From: Enterobacter sp. RHBSTW-00175
Lineage (GTDB): Bacteria; Pseudomonadota; Gammaproteobacteria; Enterobacterales; Enterobacteriaceae
Length of the DNA: 64,000 nt
NCBI RefSeq assembly: GCF_013927005.1
Contig: NZ_CP055930.1
Span: forward strand, 2,356,001 to 2,420,000
Direction: 5' to 3'
Shown here: in pieces, positions 48,059 to 58,463 of the stretch
Layout: every line of letters starts with the position of its first letter
Numbering within the stretch: the stretch's first letter is position 1
Program-made: the position numbers and the translations under genes
The notes under the pieces: model-generated
The model's input: the letters and a program-made list of their open reading frames with translations, nothing else
What the model was told of the DNA's origin: nothing
Database searches by the model: none

Positions 48059-49798
48059 ATGTCGCGTGGTCTGGAATTATTGATTGCACAAACCATCCTG
48101 CAAGGCTTTGACGCGCAGTATGGTCGTTTTCTGGAAGTGACGTCCGGCGCACAGCAACGTTTTGAACACGCCGACTGGCACGCCGTTCAGCAGGCCATGA
48201 AGCAGCGTATTCACCTTTACGATCACCATGTGGGTCTGGTGGTGGAACAGCTGCGCTGTATTACCGATGGCAAAAACCCTGATGCCGCATTTTTGCTACG
48301 TGTTAAAGAGCACTACACCCATTTATTACCCGATTACCCGCGCTTCGAAATTGCGGAGAGCTTTTTTAACTCTGTCTATTGCCGGTTATTTGACCACCGC
48401 TCGTTATCTCCCGAGCGGTTATTTATTTTCAGCTCCCAGCCTGAGCGCCGTTTTCGCACCATTCCGCGGCCGCTGGCGAAAGACTTCTTTCCCGATAACG
48501 GCTGGGAATCTCTGCTACACCGTGTGTTAACCGATTTACCGCTGCGCTTGCCCTGGCAGAACAAAACCAGAGACATCGGTTTTATCATCGCGCATCTCAG
48601 TGAGACGTTTGGTGAAGAGGTGCTCACTCACAGCCATCTGCACGTTGCGAATGAGCTTTTTTACCGTAATAAGGCTGCCTGGCTGGTCGGCAAACTGATT
48701 ACACCCACCGCTACCGTGCCGTTCCTGCTGCCCATTCACCGCAGCGATGAGGGCGAGCTGTTTGTTGATACCTGCCTGACAACCAGTGCCGAGGCCAGCA
48801 TTGTTTTTGGTTTTGCCCGTTCTTATTTCATGGTGTACGCCCCGCTACCTGCGGCTCTGGTGGAGTGGCTGCGTGAGATCCTGCCGGGGAAAACCACCGC
48901 CGAGCTGTATATGGCGATTGGCTGTCAGAAGCACGCCAAAACCGAAAGCTACCGGGAATATCTGCACTACATCTCAACGGCTGATGAGCAGTTTATCGAA
49001 GCCCCCGGTATTCGTGGGATGGTGATGCTGGTGTTCACCCTGCCAGGTTTCGATCGGGTGTTTAAGGTTATCAAAGACAAGTTCGCGCCACAGAAAGAGA
49101 TGACCGCCGCCCATGTCCGATCCTGCTATCAGCTGGTGAAAGAACACGACCGCGTCGGGCGTATGGCGGATACCCAGGAGTTCGAAAATTTTGTGCTGGA
49201 TAAGCAGCAGATTGACCCGGTGCTAATGGCGCTTTTGCTCCAGGAAGCTCCGGCAAAGATAACCGACCTGGGCGATAAGATTGTCATCAGCCACCTCTAC
49301 ATAGAGCGCCGCATGGTGCCGCTGAATATCTGGCTGGAGCAGTCGGAAGGGCAAGGATTACGGGATGCCATTGAAGAGTATGGCAATGCTATCCGTCAGC
49401 TTGCCGCCGCCAATATCTTCCCGGGCGACATGCTGTTTAAAAACTTCGGCGTCACCCGTCACGGGCGTGTGGTGTTCTACGATTACGATGAAATTTGCTA
49501 TATGACCGAAGTGAATTTCCGCGATATACCGCCCCCACGCTACCCGGAAGACGAGATGTCCAGCGAGCCGTGGTATAGCGTCTCACCGGGGGATGTTTTC
49601 CCGGAGGAGTTTCGTCACTGGCTATGTGCCGACCCGCGCATCGGGCCGTTATTTGAAGAGATGCACGACGACCTGTTCCACGCCAGCTACTGGCGCGGGC
49701 TGCAAACGCGGATTAAAAACGGGCACGTGGAGGATGTGTACGCCTACCGGCGTAAGCAGCGGTTTTGCATCAGATTTTCTCCCTCCCCTGCAGGGTGA
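48059..49798 (+). CDS. aceK: Isocitrate dehydrogenase kinase/phosphatase AceK
   Basis: AceK phosphorylates and dephosphorylates isocitrate dehydrogenase, sending carbon into the glyoxylate shunt on acetate. The start at [24 protein letters not shown] gives 579 residues (578 in E. coli). The N-terminal regulatory domain and the kinase domain with [44 protein letters not shown] are intact. The last nine residues (IRFSPSPAG) differ from the E. coli tail and are encoded in repeat DNA. Expression is likely lowered by the hairpin before it. Confidence 0.96.
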   Translation: MSRGLELLIAQTILQGFDAQYGRFLEVTSGAQQRFEHADWHAVQQAMKQRIHLYDHHVGLVVEQLRCITDGKNPDAAFLLRVKEHYTHLLPDYPRFEIAESFFNSVYCRLFDHRSLSPERLFIFSSQPERRFRTIPRPLAKDFFPDNGWESLLHRVLTDLPLRLPWQNKTRDIGFIIAHLSETFGEEVLTHSHLHVANELFYRNKAAWLVGKLITPTATVPFLLPIHRSDEGELFVDTCLTTSAEASIVFGFARSYFMVYAPLPAALVEWLREILPGKTTAELYMAIGCQKHAKTESYREYLHYISTADEQFIEAPGIRGMVMLVFTLPGFDRVFKVIKDKFAPQKEMTAAHVRSCYQLVKEHDRVGRMADTQEFENFVLDKQQIDPVLMALLLQEAPAKITDLGDKIVISHLYIERRMVPLNIWLEQSEGQGLRDAIEEYGNAIRQLAAANIFPGDMLFKNFGVTRHGRVVFYDYDEICYMTEVNFRDIPPPRYPEDEMSSEPWYSVSPGDVFPEEFRHWLCADPRIGPLFEEMHDDLFHASYWRGLQTRIKNGHVEDVYAYRRKQRFCIRFSPSPAG

Positions 49799-49847
49799 GG
49801 TCATCATGTTTTCTCCCTCTCCCGGTGGGAGAGGGCCGGGGTGAGGG
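49776..49847. repeat. Tandem CCCTCTCCC hairpin repeats at the aceK 3' end
   Basis: A degenerate unit (49776-49800) overlaps the last codons and stop of aceK. A full unit follows (49811-49847) with stem CCCTCTCCC/GGGAGAGGG and tail CCGGGGTGAGGGC. Both start with TTTCTCCCTC. They separate aceK from the convergent iclR. Confidence 0.8.
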
Positions 49848-49866
49848 CATCTGGCCGCACTCAATC

Positions 49867-50694
49867 CTAACGGATCCCACCGTACGCCAGCGTCACCTCT
49901 TTTGCCGCTTTAATCACCAGCGCACCCAGCTCGGTTACCCGGTCATCGGTCATGCGGGAGATTGGCCCGGAGATGGAAATGGCTGCAAACGGCTCGCGGT
50001 GCTCGTCAAAAATACAGGCCGCGAGGCAGCGCAGACCCAGCGCATGTTCCTCATCATCGAACGAATAGCCGCGCTTGCGGGTCAATGCCAAATCTTCTTT
50101 CAGATGCACCGGCGAAACCAATGTGGCGTGGGTATAGGCGTGTAGCCCTTTACGATGCAGCAACCCCGTCACTTGTTCCTCGCTAAGCTGCGAGAGAAAC
50201 GCTTTGCCCGCCCCGGAGGCGTGCATTGGCAGCTTGCCGCCAATGGGAGCAGACATACGCATCAGCTGTGTACATTGCACCTGGTCGATGATGATCGCCT
50301 GATGGTCACTCTGGTCCAGAACGGCCAGGTTCACTGTTTCACCGGAATCTTCCATCAGCTTGCGCAGAATAGGGTGCACAATGGCCAGCAGGTTGCGGCT
50401 TTGCAGGAAGCTACTGCCGACGATAAACGCATGTGCGCCCACCGCCCAGTGCCCCAGCTCGCCCACCTGACGCACAAAGCCCAGCTGTTGCATGGTGGTG
50501 AGCAGACGGTGAGTGGTGGAGTTCGGCAGTCCGGCCTGTTGAGCCAGCTCCGTCAGGGCCACGCTGCTGTGCGACTCGGCTATCCATTCCAGCAGCTTCA
50601 GACCGCGAGTCAGCGATTGAACCTGTCCGCCCTGTGGTGCAGCGGTGGTGGCAGCAGGTTTTCTGCCGCGTTTAGCGGGAACGGTCGCGACCAT
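49867..50694 (-). CDS. iclR: Acetate operon repressor IclR
   Basis: IclR represses aceBAK and its own gene; glyoxylate relieves and pyruvate strengthens repression. The start at MVATVPAKRGRKPA gives 275 residues (274 in E. coli). It has an N-terminal winged helix-turn-helix (LTELAQQAGLPNSTTHRLLTTMQQLGF) and a C-terminal effector domain (MSAPIGGKLPMHASGAGKAF, LRCLAACIFDEHREPFAAISISGP). It lies beside its target operon. Confidence 0.97.
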   Translation of the reverse strand: MVATVPAKRGRKPAATTAAPQGGQVQSLTRGLKLLEWIAESHSSVALTELAQQAGLPNSTTHRLLTTMQQLGFVRQVGELGHWAVGAHAFIVGSSFLQSRNLLAIVHPILRKLMEDSGETVNLAVLDQSDHQAIIIDQVQCTQLMRMSAPIGGKLPMHASGAGKAFLSQLSEEQVTGLLHRKGLHAYTHATLVSPVHLKEDLALTRKRGYSFDDEEHALGLRCLAACIFDEHREPFAAISISGPISRMTDDRVTELGALVIKAAKEVTLAYGGIR

Positions 50695-50717
50695 GACGAT
50701 CTCCTTTTTCTGTATCG

Positions 50718-50732
50718 TGGAAATCATTTTCG
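50718..50732 (-). promoter_or_regulatory. IclR autoregulatory site candidate
   Basis: TGGAAATCATTTTCG agrees with TGGAAATNATTTCCA at 12 of 14 defined positions. It lies 24 to 38 bases upstream of the iclR start, fitting autorepression. Confidence 0.6.
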
Positions 50733-50784
50733 TTTTATTTGCTGTTTTTGCAACCGTTATCCTGACTGATCGGATGAGTGATGG

Positions 50785-50797
50785 TGAACATGTCTCA
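50785..50797 (+). promoter_or_regulatory. MetR site candidate upstream of metH
   Basis: TGAACATGTCTCA differs at one base from the MetR consensus TGAA-N5-TTCA and lies about 90 bases before metH. MetR activates metH in E. coli. The consensus is short, so a chance match is possible. Confidence 0.45.
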
Positions 50798-50888
50798 TGT
50801 TACCGCTGTGTGACTTTTCCACTCTGTCAGATTATGCCAGTATGGACTGCTGGCCTTTTGGCCTGGTTGAGCGTTGTCGGGAGCAAGT

Positions 50889-53800
50889 GTGAGCAGCAAA
50901 GTAGAGCAACTGCGTGCGCAGTTAAATGAACGAATTCTGGTGCTGGACGGCGGCATGGGCACCATGATCCAGGGCTATCGTCTGAGTGAAGACGATTTCC
51001 GCGGCGATCGTTTTGCCGACTGGCCATGTGATCTGAAAGGGAACAACGACCTGCTGGTGTTAAGCAAGCCGCAAGTGATTGCGGATATCCACAATGCCTA
51101 TTTCGAAGCAGGCGCGGATATCGTTGAAACCAACACCTTTAACTCGACAACCATCGCCATGGCGGATTACCAGATGGAATCCCTGTCGGCGGAAATCAAC
51201 TATGAAGCCGCGAAACTGGCGCGCGCATGTGCAGACGAATGGACGGCCCGCACGCCGGATAAACCGCGCTACGTTGCCGGGGTACTTGGCCCGACAAACC
51301 GCACGGCGTCGATTTCACCTGACGTGAACGACCCGGCGTTTCGTAACATTAGCTTCGATCAGCTAGTGGCCGCGTACCGCGAATCCACAAAAGCGCTGGT
51401 GGAAGGCGGTTCCGATCTGATCCTGATTGAAACGGTATTCGATACCCTCAATGCCAAAGCCGCGATTTTCGCGGTGAAAGAGGAATTCGAAGCACTGGGC
51501 GTTGACCTGCCGATCATGATTTCCGGCACCATTACCGACGCCTCCGGCCGTACGTTATCCGGCCAGACAACTGAAGCCTTTTATAACTCGTTACGCCATG
51601 CCGAAGCGCTCTCCTTCGGCCTGAACTGCGCCCTGGGGCCAGACGAACTGCGCCAGTATGTGCAGGAGCTCTCGCGTATTGCGGAATGCTACGTCACCGC
51701 CCACCCGAATGCCGGTCTGCCAAATGCCTTTGGTGAATACGATCTGGATGCCGACACCATGGCGGCGCAAATCCGCGAGTGGGCTGAATCGGGCTTCCTG
51801 AATATCGTGGGTGGTTGTTGCGGTACGACGCCAGAGCATATTGCCGCAATGAGCAATGCGGTGGCCGGGCTGCCGCCGCGTAAATTACCTGAGCTTCCCG
51901 TTGCCTGCCGTCTTGCCGGCCTTGAGCCGTTGACCATCGGCGACGATAGCCTGTTTGTGAACGTCGGTGAACGTACTAACGTCACCGGCTCCGCGAAATT
52001 CAAACGCCTGATCAAAGAAGAGAAGTACAGCGAAGCGCTGGACGTTGCCCGCCAGCAGGTGGAAAGCGGCGCACAGATTATCGATATCAACATGGATGAG
52101 GGGATGCTTGACGCCGAAGCGGCGATGGTGCGTTTCCTCAACCTGATCGCCGGTGAGCCAGACATCGCCCGCGTGCCGATTATGATTGACTCCTCGAAGT
52201 GGGAGGTCATCGAAAAAGGGCTGAAATGCATTCAGGGTAAAGGCATCGTTAACTCCATCTCGATGAAAGAGGGGATCGATATCTTTATCCACCACGCGAA
52301 GCTGGTACGCCGTTACGGCGCAGCTGTGGTGGTCATGGCATTTGATGAAGTCGGTCAGGCCGACACCCGCGAGCGCAAGATTCAGATTTGCCGTCGCGCG
52401 TATAAAATTCTAACCGAAGAGGTAGGTTTCCCACCGGAAGACATTATCTTCGACCCGAACATCTTCGCGGTGGCAACCGGGATTGAAGAACATAACAACT
52501 ACGCCCAGGACTTTATTGGCGCGTGTGAAGACATCAAACGCGAGCTGCCACATGCGCTTATTTCTGGCGGTGTGTCGAACGTGTCGTTCTCATTCCGTGG
52601 TAACGACCCGGTGCGTGAGGCTATCCACGCCGTATTCCTTTACTACGCTATCCGTAACGGAATGGATATGGGGATCGTGAACGCCGGGCAACTGGCGATT
52701 TACGACGACCTGCCGGCAGAGCTGCGTGATGCGGTGGAAGACGTTATCCTCAACCGTCGTGACGATGCCACCGAGCGAATGCTGGATCTGGCAGAAAAAT
52801 ACCGTGGCAGTAAATCGGATGAAGCCGTCAACGTTCAGCAGGCTGAGTGGCGCTCCTGGGATGTGAAAAAACGACTGGAATATTCGCTGGTTAAAGGTAT
52901 CACCGAGTTTATCGAACTGGATACCGAAGAAGCGCGTCTTCAGTCCGCACGTCCGATTGAAGTGATCGAAGGGCCGCTGATGGACGGCATGAACGTGGTC
53001 GGTGACCTGTTCGGCGAGGGCAAAATGTTCCTGCCACAGGTGGTGAAATCCGCCCGCGTAATGAAGCAGGCGGTGGCCTACCTCGAGCCGTATATTGAAG
53101 CCAGCAAAGAGAAAGGCTCCAGTAACGGGAAAATGGTTATCGCCACCGTGAAAGGCGATGTTCACGACATCGGTAAGAATATCGTCGGCGTGGTGTTGCA
53201 GTGTAATAACTACGAAATTATCGATCTTGGCGTGATGGTGCCTGCGGATAAAATCCTCAAAACCGCACGTGAAGTGAATGCTGACCTGATTGGCCTTTCC
53301 GGGCTGATCACCCCGTCACTGGACGAGATGGTCAACGTGGCGAAAGAGATGGAGCGTCAGGGCTTTACCATTCCGCTGCTGATTGGCGGTGCGACCACCT
53401 CTAAAGCGCATACCGCAGTGAAAATCGAGCAGAATTACAGTGGCCCGACGGTCTACGTGCAAAACGCCTCGCGAACCGTGGGGGTCGTCTCTGCGTTGCT
53501 TTCAGCCACGCAGCACGATGACTTTGTGGCACGAACCCGCAAAGAGTACGAAACCGTCCGTATTCAGCATGCGCGTAAAAAACCACGTACGCCGCCGGTT
53601 ACGCTACAGGCCGCGCGCGATAACGATCTGGCGTTTGACTGGTCCAGCTATACGCCGCCGGTTGCGCACCGTCTGGGCGTGCAGGATGTGACTGCCAGCA
53701 TTGAAACGCTGCGTAACTACATCGACTGGACACCGTTCTTTATGACCTGGTCGCTGGCGGGGAAATATCCGCGCATCCTCGAAGACGACGTGGTCGGTGA

Positions 53801-54572
53801 AGAAGCACAGCGCCTGTTCAAAGACGCGAACGAGATGCTCGACACGCTGAGTGCAGAGAAAACCCTTAACCCGCGCGGCGTTGTCGGGTTGTTCCCGGCA
53901 AACCGCGTGGGCGATGACATCGAAATTTATCGCGACGAAACCCGTACCCACGTACTGACGGTGAGCCATCACCTGCGCCAGCAAACCGAGAAAGTGGGTT
54001 TCGCGAACTACTGTCTGGCCGATTTCGTGGCACCGAAGCTTTCCGGGAAAGCCGATTACATCGGCGCATTTGCCGTAACCGGTGGTCTGGAAGAAGATGC
54101 GCTGGCAGATGCATTCGAAGCGCAGCACGATGATTACAACAAAATCATGGTCAAAGCGATTGCCGACCGCCTGGCGGAGGCCTTCGCCGAGTACCTGCAC
54201 GAACGCGTGCGTAAGGTGCACTGGGGTTATGCGGCGAACGAAAACCTCAGTAATGAGGAGCTGATCCGCGAAAACTACCAGGGCATTCGCCCGGCACCGG
54301 GCTACCCGGCCTGCCCGGAACACACCGAGAAGGGCACCATCTGGGAGCTGCTGGATGTGGAAACACACACAGGCATGAAGCTGACCGAATCCTTCGCCAT
54401 GTGGCCCGGGGCGTCGGTTTCTGGCTGGTACTTCAGTCACCCGGACAGCAAGTACTTTGCTGTGGCACAGCTTCAGCGCGATCAGATAGAAGATTATGCG
54501 CAGCGTAAAGGGATGAGCGTTCCAGAAGTGGAGCGCTGGCTGGCGCCGAATTTAGGCTACGACGCGGACTAA
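50889..54572 (+). CDS. metH: Cobalamin-dependent methionine synthase MetH
   Basis: MetH moves a methyl group from methyltetrahydrofolate to homocysteine through cobalamin. A GTG start at [11 protein letters not shown], with GGGAGC before it, gives 1227 residues as in E. coli; a TTG five codons earlier is possible but unlikely. Domains in order: homocysteine-binding barrel (zinc cysteines in GLNCALG and GGCCGT), folate-binding barrel ([11 protein letters not shown]), cobalamin domain with DVHDIGKN, and the C-terminal S-adenosylmethionine reactivation domain ([12 protein letters not shown]). E. coli arpA, normally between aceK and iclR, is absent. Confidence 0.98.
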   Translation: MSSKVEQLRAQLNERILVLDGGMGTMIQGYRLSEDDFRGDRFADWPCDLKGNNDLLVLSKPQVIADIHNAYFEAGADIVETNTFNSTTIAMADYQMESLSAEINYEAAKLARACADEWTARTPDKPRYVAGVLGPTNRTASISPDVNDPAFRNISFDQLVAAYRESTKALVEGGSDLILIETVFDTLNAKAAIFAVKEEFEALGVDLPIMISGTITDASGRTLSGQTTEAFYNSLRHAEALSFGLNCALGPDELRQYVQELSRIAECYVTAHPNAGLPNAFGEYDLDADTMAAQIREWAESGFLNIVGGCCGTTPEHIAAMSNAVAGLPPRKLPELPVACRLAGLEPLTIGDDSLFVNVGERTNVTGSAKFKRLIKEEKYSEALDVARQQVESGAQIIDINMDEGMLDAEAAMVRFLNLIAGEPDIARVPIMIDSSKWEVIEKGLKCIQGKGIVNSISMKEGIDIFIHHAKLVRRYGAAVVVMAFDEVGQADTRERKIQICRRAYKILTEEVGFPPEDIIFDPNIFAVATGIEEHNNYAQDFIGACEDIKRELPHALISGGVSNVSFSFRGNDPVREAIHAVFLYYAIRNGMDMGIVNAGQLAIYDDLPAELRDAVEDVILNRRDDATERMLDLAEKYRGSKSDEAVNVQQAEWRSWDVKKRLEYSLVKGITEFIELDTEEARLQSARPIEVIEGPLMDGMNVVGDLFGEGKMFLPQVVKSARVMKQAVAYLEPYIEASKEKGSSNGKMVIATVKGDVHDIGKNIVGVVLQCNNYEIIDLGVMVPADKILKTAREVNADLIGLSGLITPSLDEMVNVAKEMERQGFTIPLLIGGATTSKAHTAVKIEQNYSGPTVYVQNASRTVGVVSALLSATQHDDFVARTRKEYETVRIQHARKKPRTPPVTLQAARDNDLAFDWSSYTPPVAHRLGVQDVTASIETLRNYIDWTPFFMTWSLAGKYPRILEDDVVGEEAQRLFKDANEMLDTLSAEKTLNPRGVVGLFPANRVGDDIEIYRDETRTHVLTVSHHLRQQTEKVGFANYCLADFVAPKLSGKADYIGAFAVTGGLEEDALADAFEAQHDDYNKIMVKAIADRLAEAFAEYLHERVRKVHWGYAANENLSNEELIRENYQGIRPAPGYPACPEHTEKGTIWELLDVETHTGMKLTESFAMWPGASVSGWYFSHPDSKYFAVAQLQRDQIEDYAQRKGMSVPEVERWLAPNLGYDAD

Positions 54573-54592
54573 GGTCACTTTTCCTTACAACA

Positions 54593-54617
54593 AACAGGGC
54601 GCTCATTGGGCGCCCTG
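54593..54617 (+). terminator. Probable terminator after metH
   Basis: An eight-base stem CAGGGCGC/GCGCCCTG is followed by a weak T-rich tail (TCTCTTTC). It lies 21 bases past the metH stop. Confidence 0.65.
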
Positions 54618-54667
54618 TCTCTTTCTTACGCTTAAACCCTTATACTTGAGAAAAGCTCAGGTTAATC

Positions 54668-54699
54668 GTAGGCCGGATAAGCGAAGCGCCATCCGGCTT
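54668..54699. repeat. REP element upstream of yjbB
   Basis: A single REP unit, GTAGGCCGGATAAGCG...GCCATCCGGC, lies between the metH terminator and yjbB. Confidence 0.85.
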
Positions 54700-54748
54700 G
54701 TATAACATGGGCTTAAGGAACCTATAACGATAAGGAGAACCCCCTTCT

Positions 54749-56380
54749 GTGCTGACTCTGTTACACCTGCTCTCCGCAGTGGCATTGCTGGTATGGGGCA
54801 CGCATATTGTCCGTACCGGTGTGATGCGCGTATTCGGTGCGCGCCTACGAACCGTTCTCAGCAGCAGCGTTGAGAAGAAGCCGCTCGCCTTCTGTGCGGG
54901 CATCGGCGTGACGGCGCTGGTGCAAAGCAGTAACGCCACCACCATGCTTGTCACTTCGTTTGTGGCGCAGGATCTGGTGGCGCTAACGCCTGCGCTGGTG
55001 ATTGTGCTGGGTGCCGATGTGGGGACCGCGCTGATGGCGCGTATCCTGACGTTCGATCTGTCGTGGTTGTCGCCGCTGCTGATTTTCATCGGCGTTATCT
55101 TCTTCCTGGGTCGTAAGCAGACCCGTGCCGGGCAGCTCGGGCGAGTGGGCATTGGCCTGGGGCTGATCCTGCTGGCACTGGAGCTGATTGTGCAGGCGGT
55201 GACACCCATTACTCAGGCCAACGGCGTGCAGGTGATTTTCGCCTCGTTGACGGGCGATATCATGCTGGATGCGCTGATCGGCGCCGTCTTTGCCATCGTC
55301 AGTTATTCAAGCCTGGCCGCCGTGCTGTTGACCGCTACGCTGGCGAGTGCCGGGGTTATCTCGTTCCCGGTGGCGCTGTGTCTGGTGATTGGCGCGAACC
55401 TCGGCTCTGGCCTGCTGGCGATGCTCAACAACAGCGCCGCCAATGCTGCTGCCCGTCGCGTTGCGCTCGGTAGCCTGTTGTTTAAGCTGGTGGGAAGCCT
55501 GATTATTCTGCCGTTTGTGCACCTGCTGGCTGGGATCATGCAAAAGCTGCCTTTGTCGGACGCCGAGCTGGTTATCTATTTCCACGTGTTCTACAACCTT
55601 GTCCGCTGCCTGGCGATGGTTCCCTTCGCCGCGCCAATGGCCCGTTTCTGCGAACGTCTTATCCGCGATGAACCTGAGCTGGATGCCCGGCTGAAACCGA
55701 AGCATCTGGACACCTCTGCACTGGACACGCCAGCTCTGGGCCTGGCCAATGCTGCCCGCGAGACGCTGCGCATGGGCGATGCGATGGAAACGATGCTGGA
55801 AGGGCTGCAAAAGGTCATGCATGGCGAGCCTCGCGAAGAAAAAGAGCTGCGCAGGCTGGCAGATGATATCAACGTGCTTTATACCGCCATCAAGCTCTAT
55901 CTGGCGCGGATGCCGCAGGACGAGCTGGCGGAAGAGGAATCGCGCAGGTGGGCGGAAATCATCGAAATGTCCCTCAACCTGGAGCAGGCCTCTGACATCG
56001 TCGAACGTATGGGCAGTGAAATAGCCGATAAATCGCTGGCTGCGCGCCGTGCGTTCTCGGTCGAAGGTCTGAAGGAGCTTGAAGCCCTGCACGAACAGTT
56101 GTTGAGTAACCTCAAGCTGGCGATGTTGGTCTTTTTCTCAAGCGATGTGCCAGGCGCACGCCGTTTACGCCGCAACAAACACCGTTTCCGTATTCTTAAC
56201 CGCCGCTACTCTCATGCGCACGTTGAACGCCTGCATCAGCAAAACGTGCAAAGCATTGAAACCAGTTCCCTGCACCTGGGGCTGCTGGGCGATATGAAAC
56301 GTCTTAACTCGTTGTTCTGTTCCGTGGCCTACAGCGTGATGGAACAGCCGGATGAAGACGACGAGCGAGACGAGTATTAA
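54749..56380 (+). CDS. yjbB: Na+/phosphate cotransporter-like protein YjbB
   Basis: YjbB belongs to the Na/Pi cotransporter family with a C-terminal PhoU-like part. Overproduction in E. coli exports phosphate. The 543 residues match E. coli YjbB. The N-terminal half (to about 300) has some eight membrane segments with the family QSSNATTMLV repeat. The C-terminal half is helical and cytoplasmic. The start is GTG after AAGGAG. In E. coli pepE follows it; here a toxin-antitoxin pair follows. Confidence 0.95.
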   Translation: MLTLLHLLSAVALLVWGTHIVRTGVMRVFGARLRTVLSSSVEKKPLAFCAGIGVTALVQSSNATTMLVTSFVAQDLVALTPALVIVLGADVGTALMARILTFDLSWLSPLLIFIGVIFFLGRKQTRAGQLGRVGIGLGLILLALELIVQAVTPITQANGVQVIFASLTGDIMLDALIGAVFAIVSYSSLAAVLLTATLASAGVISFPVALCLVIGANLGSGLLAMLNNSAANAAARRVALGSLLFKLVGSLIILPFVHLLAGIMQKLPLSDAELVIYFHVFYNLVRCLAMVPFAAPMARFCERLIRDEPELDARLKPKHLDTSALDTPALGLANAARETLRMGDAMETMLEGLQKVMHGEPREEKELRRLADDINVLYTAIKLYLARMPQDELAEEESRRWAEIIEMSLNLEQASDIVERMGSEIADKSLAARRAFSVEGLKELEALHEQLLSNLKLAMLVFFSSDVPGARRLRRNKHRFRILNRRYSHAHVERLHQQNVQSIETSSLHLGLLGDMKRLNSLFCSVAYSVMEQPDEDDERDEY

Positions 56381-56496
56381 TCTCTGAAAGCGCCTCGCAG
56401 TTTCCCGCTGTGGGGCGTGACTCAATCTCACTGAAAATTTAACGTTATCCCATTGGACATGCGCTTACACGTGAAGGAACGTGTTATGCCTGTGTT

Positions 56497-56514
56497 TGTA
56501 TAAAATTTTATACA
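56497..56514. promoter_or_regulatory. Palindromic operator of the toxin-antitoxin pair
   Basis: TGTATAAAATTTTATACA is a perfect 18-base palindrome 11 bases before the toxin ATG. It overlaps a TATAAA -10-like box. Such sites bind the HTH antitoxin in HigBA-type modules, which suggests autoregulation. Confidence 0.7.
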
Positions 56515-56524
56515 GGGATGTGTT

Positions 56525-56881
56525 ATGCTTTCAGAAAGGCCAGCGATGCGACCCATCGCATGGATAGGGAGTGCATTTGACGATTTACTCAGCTTTCCTG
56601 AGGTCATCCGCAAAGACGCAGGTTTTCAGTTACACCGCCTGCAAGCCGGGTTAGAGGCCGCTGACTGGAAGCCGATGCCGGAAATCGGTAAAGGCGTTGC
56701 TGAAATACGGCTTAGAAGCCATACGGGCGCTTATCGAATTCTCTATTTGGCCCGTTTTGAAGATGCGGTATATGTGCTGCATTGCTTTATGAAGAAAACA
56801 CAGCGGACTTCCGGACAGGATAAGCACATCGCTAAAGCCCGTTTGCAGGCAGTGATTGATGCGAGGAATAATCGAAAATGA
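56525..56881 (+). CDS. HigB/RelE-like toxin (phage Gp49-like family)
   Basis: The 118-residue basic protein resembles the phage-derived Gp49-like/HigB branch of the RelE superfamily, mRNA interferases that act on the ribosome. Typical segments are FDDLLSFPEVIRKDAGFQLHRLQ, EIRLRSHTGAYRILYLARFEDAVYVLHCFMKKTQRTS, with a basic C-terminus. The start could instead be the ATG seven codons later (MRPIAWIG), which fits the family start and has AAAGG before it. It overlaps the next gene by four bases. Toxicity is inferred from family. Confidence 0.85.
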   Translation: MLSERPAMRPIAWIGSAFDDLLSFPEVIRKDAGFQLHRLQAGLEAADWKPMPEIGKGVAEIRLRSHTGAYRILYLARFEDAVYVLHCFMKKTQRTSGQDKHIAKARLQAVIDARNNRK

Positions 56882-57216
56882 GTAAAGGTGTTGATACTAA
56901 AATTCGCCATGTTACGGCGGCAGAAACCAACATATTTTCCGAGCTGGGCTTTGAAGCGAGTGAAGCAAAACGGCTGCAAAAGGATGCTGATAAAGAAGTT
57001 GAACAACTGCTGGCCATCAAGCGACAACTGATGCAGGAGATCTCCGCATGGATTGCTGATAATAAGCTCCGTCAGGCTGATGCTGCAGCCATGCTCAATG
57101 TCTCTCGTCCACGTGTTTCGGATGTAGTTAACCTCAAAACCAGCAAGTTCACGCTCGATACTCTGGTCATGATGCTAAGTAAACTTGGAAAACCTGTCTC
57201 AGTTACCATCGGCTAA
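56878..57216 (+). CDS. HigA/XRE-family antitoxin
   Basis: The 112-residue protein has a C-terminal helix-turn-helix (LRQADAAAMLNVSRPRVSDVVNLKTSKFTLDTLVMMLSKLGKPV) of the HTH_37/XRE type found in antitoxins paired with Gp49-like toxins. Toxin first, antitoxin second and the ATGA overlap are the HigBA order. It should bind the toxin and the upstream palindrome. The pair stands where E. coli has pepE. Confidence 0.87.
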   Translation: MSKGVDTKIRHVTAAETNIFSELGFEASEAKRLQKDADKEVEQLLAIKRQLMQEISAWIADNKLRQADAAAMLNVSRPRVSDVVNLKTSKFTLDTLVMMLSKLGKPVSVTIG

Positions 57217-57267
57217 TCTTTTTACCAGCCCAAACCTAAGGTATATTTCGCCTCTACAGGAGAAACT

Positions 57268-58140
57268 ATGCTGCCAACTCAATCAACCCGATTAAACAAA
57301 TACATTAGCGAGAGCGGGATCTGCTCACGTCGCGAGGCTGACCGTTACATTGAACAGGGTAACGTGTTCCTCAACGGCAAACGCGCCACCATCGGCGACC
57401 AGGTGGTACCTGGCGATGTGGTCAAAGTGAATGGTCAGGTCATCGAACCCCGCGATGCCGAAGACCTGGTGTTTATCGCGTTGAATAAACCGGTTGGTAT
57501 CGTCAGTACCACGGAAGATGGCGAGCGGGACAACATTGTTGATTTCGTTAACCACAGCAGCCGTGTCTTCCCGATTGGCCGACTGGATAAAGACTCTCAG
57601 GGGCTGATTTTTCTCACCAACCACGGCGACCTGGTAAACAAAATTCTGCGTGCCGGAAACGACCACGAAAAAGAGTACATCGTCACGGTGAATAAACCGG
57701 TCACTGACGAGTTTATCCGTGGAATGGGCGCTGGCGTGCCGATTCTGGGCACCGTTACCAAAAAGTGTAAGGTGAAGAAAGAAGCCCCGTTTGCGTTTCG
57801 CATTACGCTGGTACAGGGCTTAAACCGCCAGATCCGCCGTATGTGCGAGCACTTCGGTTATGACGTGACGAAGCTGGAACGCACCCGAATCATGAACGTC
57901 AGCCTGTCCGGTATTCCATTGGGCGAGTGGCGTGATTTAACCGGTGACGAGCTGATTGAGCTGTTCAAGCTGATTGAGGATTCATCTTCTGAAGCGAAAC
58001 CAAAAGCGAAAGCCAAACCGAAGGCTCAGGCGGTTAAACGCCCGGTGGTGAAAGCCCCGCAGGCAGAAGATAAAGGGCGAGGTAAACCGGCTAACGGAAA
58101 ACGCTTTACCCAGCCTGGGCGCAAAAAGAAAGGGCGCTAA
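57268..58140 (+). CDS. rluF: 23S rRNA pseudouridine 2604 synthase RluF
   Basis: RluF converts U2604 of 23S rRNA to pseudouridine and also acts on tRNA-Tyr. The 290 residues equal E. coli. An N-terminal S4 RNA-binding domain ([24 protein letters not shown]) precedes the catalytic domain with the active aspartate in [10 protein letters not shown]. The C-terminal tail is lysine-rich. Its stop codon abuts the yjbD stop on the other strand with no base between. Confidence 0.97.
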   Translation: MLPTQSTRLNKYISESGICSRREADRYIEQGNVFLNGKRATIGDQVVPGDVVKVNGQVIEPRDAEDLVFIALNKPVGIVSTTEDGERDNIVDFVNHSSRVFPIGRLDKDSQGLIFLTNHGDLVNKILRAGNDHEKEYIVTVNKPVTDEFIRGMGAGVPILGTVTKKCKVKKEAPFAFRITLVQGLNRQIRRMCEHFGYDVTKLERTRIMNVSLSGIPLGEWRDLTGDELIELFKLIEDSSSEAKPKAKAKPKAQAVKRPVVKAPQAEDKGRGKPANGKRFTQPGRKKKGR

Positions 58141-58413
58141 TCAGCGCCGTCCCCGGGTAGAGGTGTTTGCCGACCAGGAAAAAGTCGTCTCTGCATCGGG
58201 TTTATAAGCCTGCTGTTTCTTCAACTTGCGGGCTTTTTTTGCTTCTGCTTCACGCTGTTCCATCAGTTTGTCGATGTACTCTTTTTTTACCTGATTGGTT
58301 TCGCCGTTAGTCAGTGTGCGGCCATGGGCGATACGGGCGCGGCCGAGAAGCGTCTTGAGTTCACGCTGCTCGGCTTCTGTCATATCTTGCTGGGTCAATC
58401 GTTGTGTCGCCAT
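58141..58413 (-). CDS. yjbD: YjbD-family small protein (DUF3811)
   Basis: The 90-residue highly charged protein matches E. coli YjbD in length and sequence (MTEAEQRELKTLLGRARIAHGR). A lysine-rich helix (KKARKLKKQQ) suggests nucleic-acid or ribosome contact, but the function is unknown. It converges on rluF. Confidence 0.88.
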   Translation of the reverse strand: MATQRLTQQDMTEAEQRELKTLLGRARIAHGRTLTNGETNQVKKEYIDKLMEQREAEAKKARKLKKQQAYKPDAETTFSWSANTSTRGRR

Positions 58414-58463
58414 CGCTGAAGCCTCATGTGGAAGAGGCTTCAGTGTAAAACAAGTGGCGGAAA

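Noticed and set aside
56420..57240. Toxin-antitoxin pair as part of a larger genomic island
   Set aside because: The flanking genes yjbB and rluF are core and intact, and no integrase, tRNA site or direct repeats border the pair.
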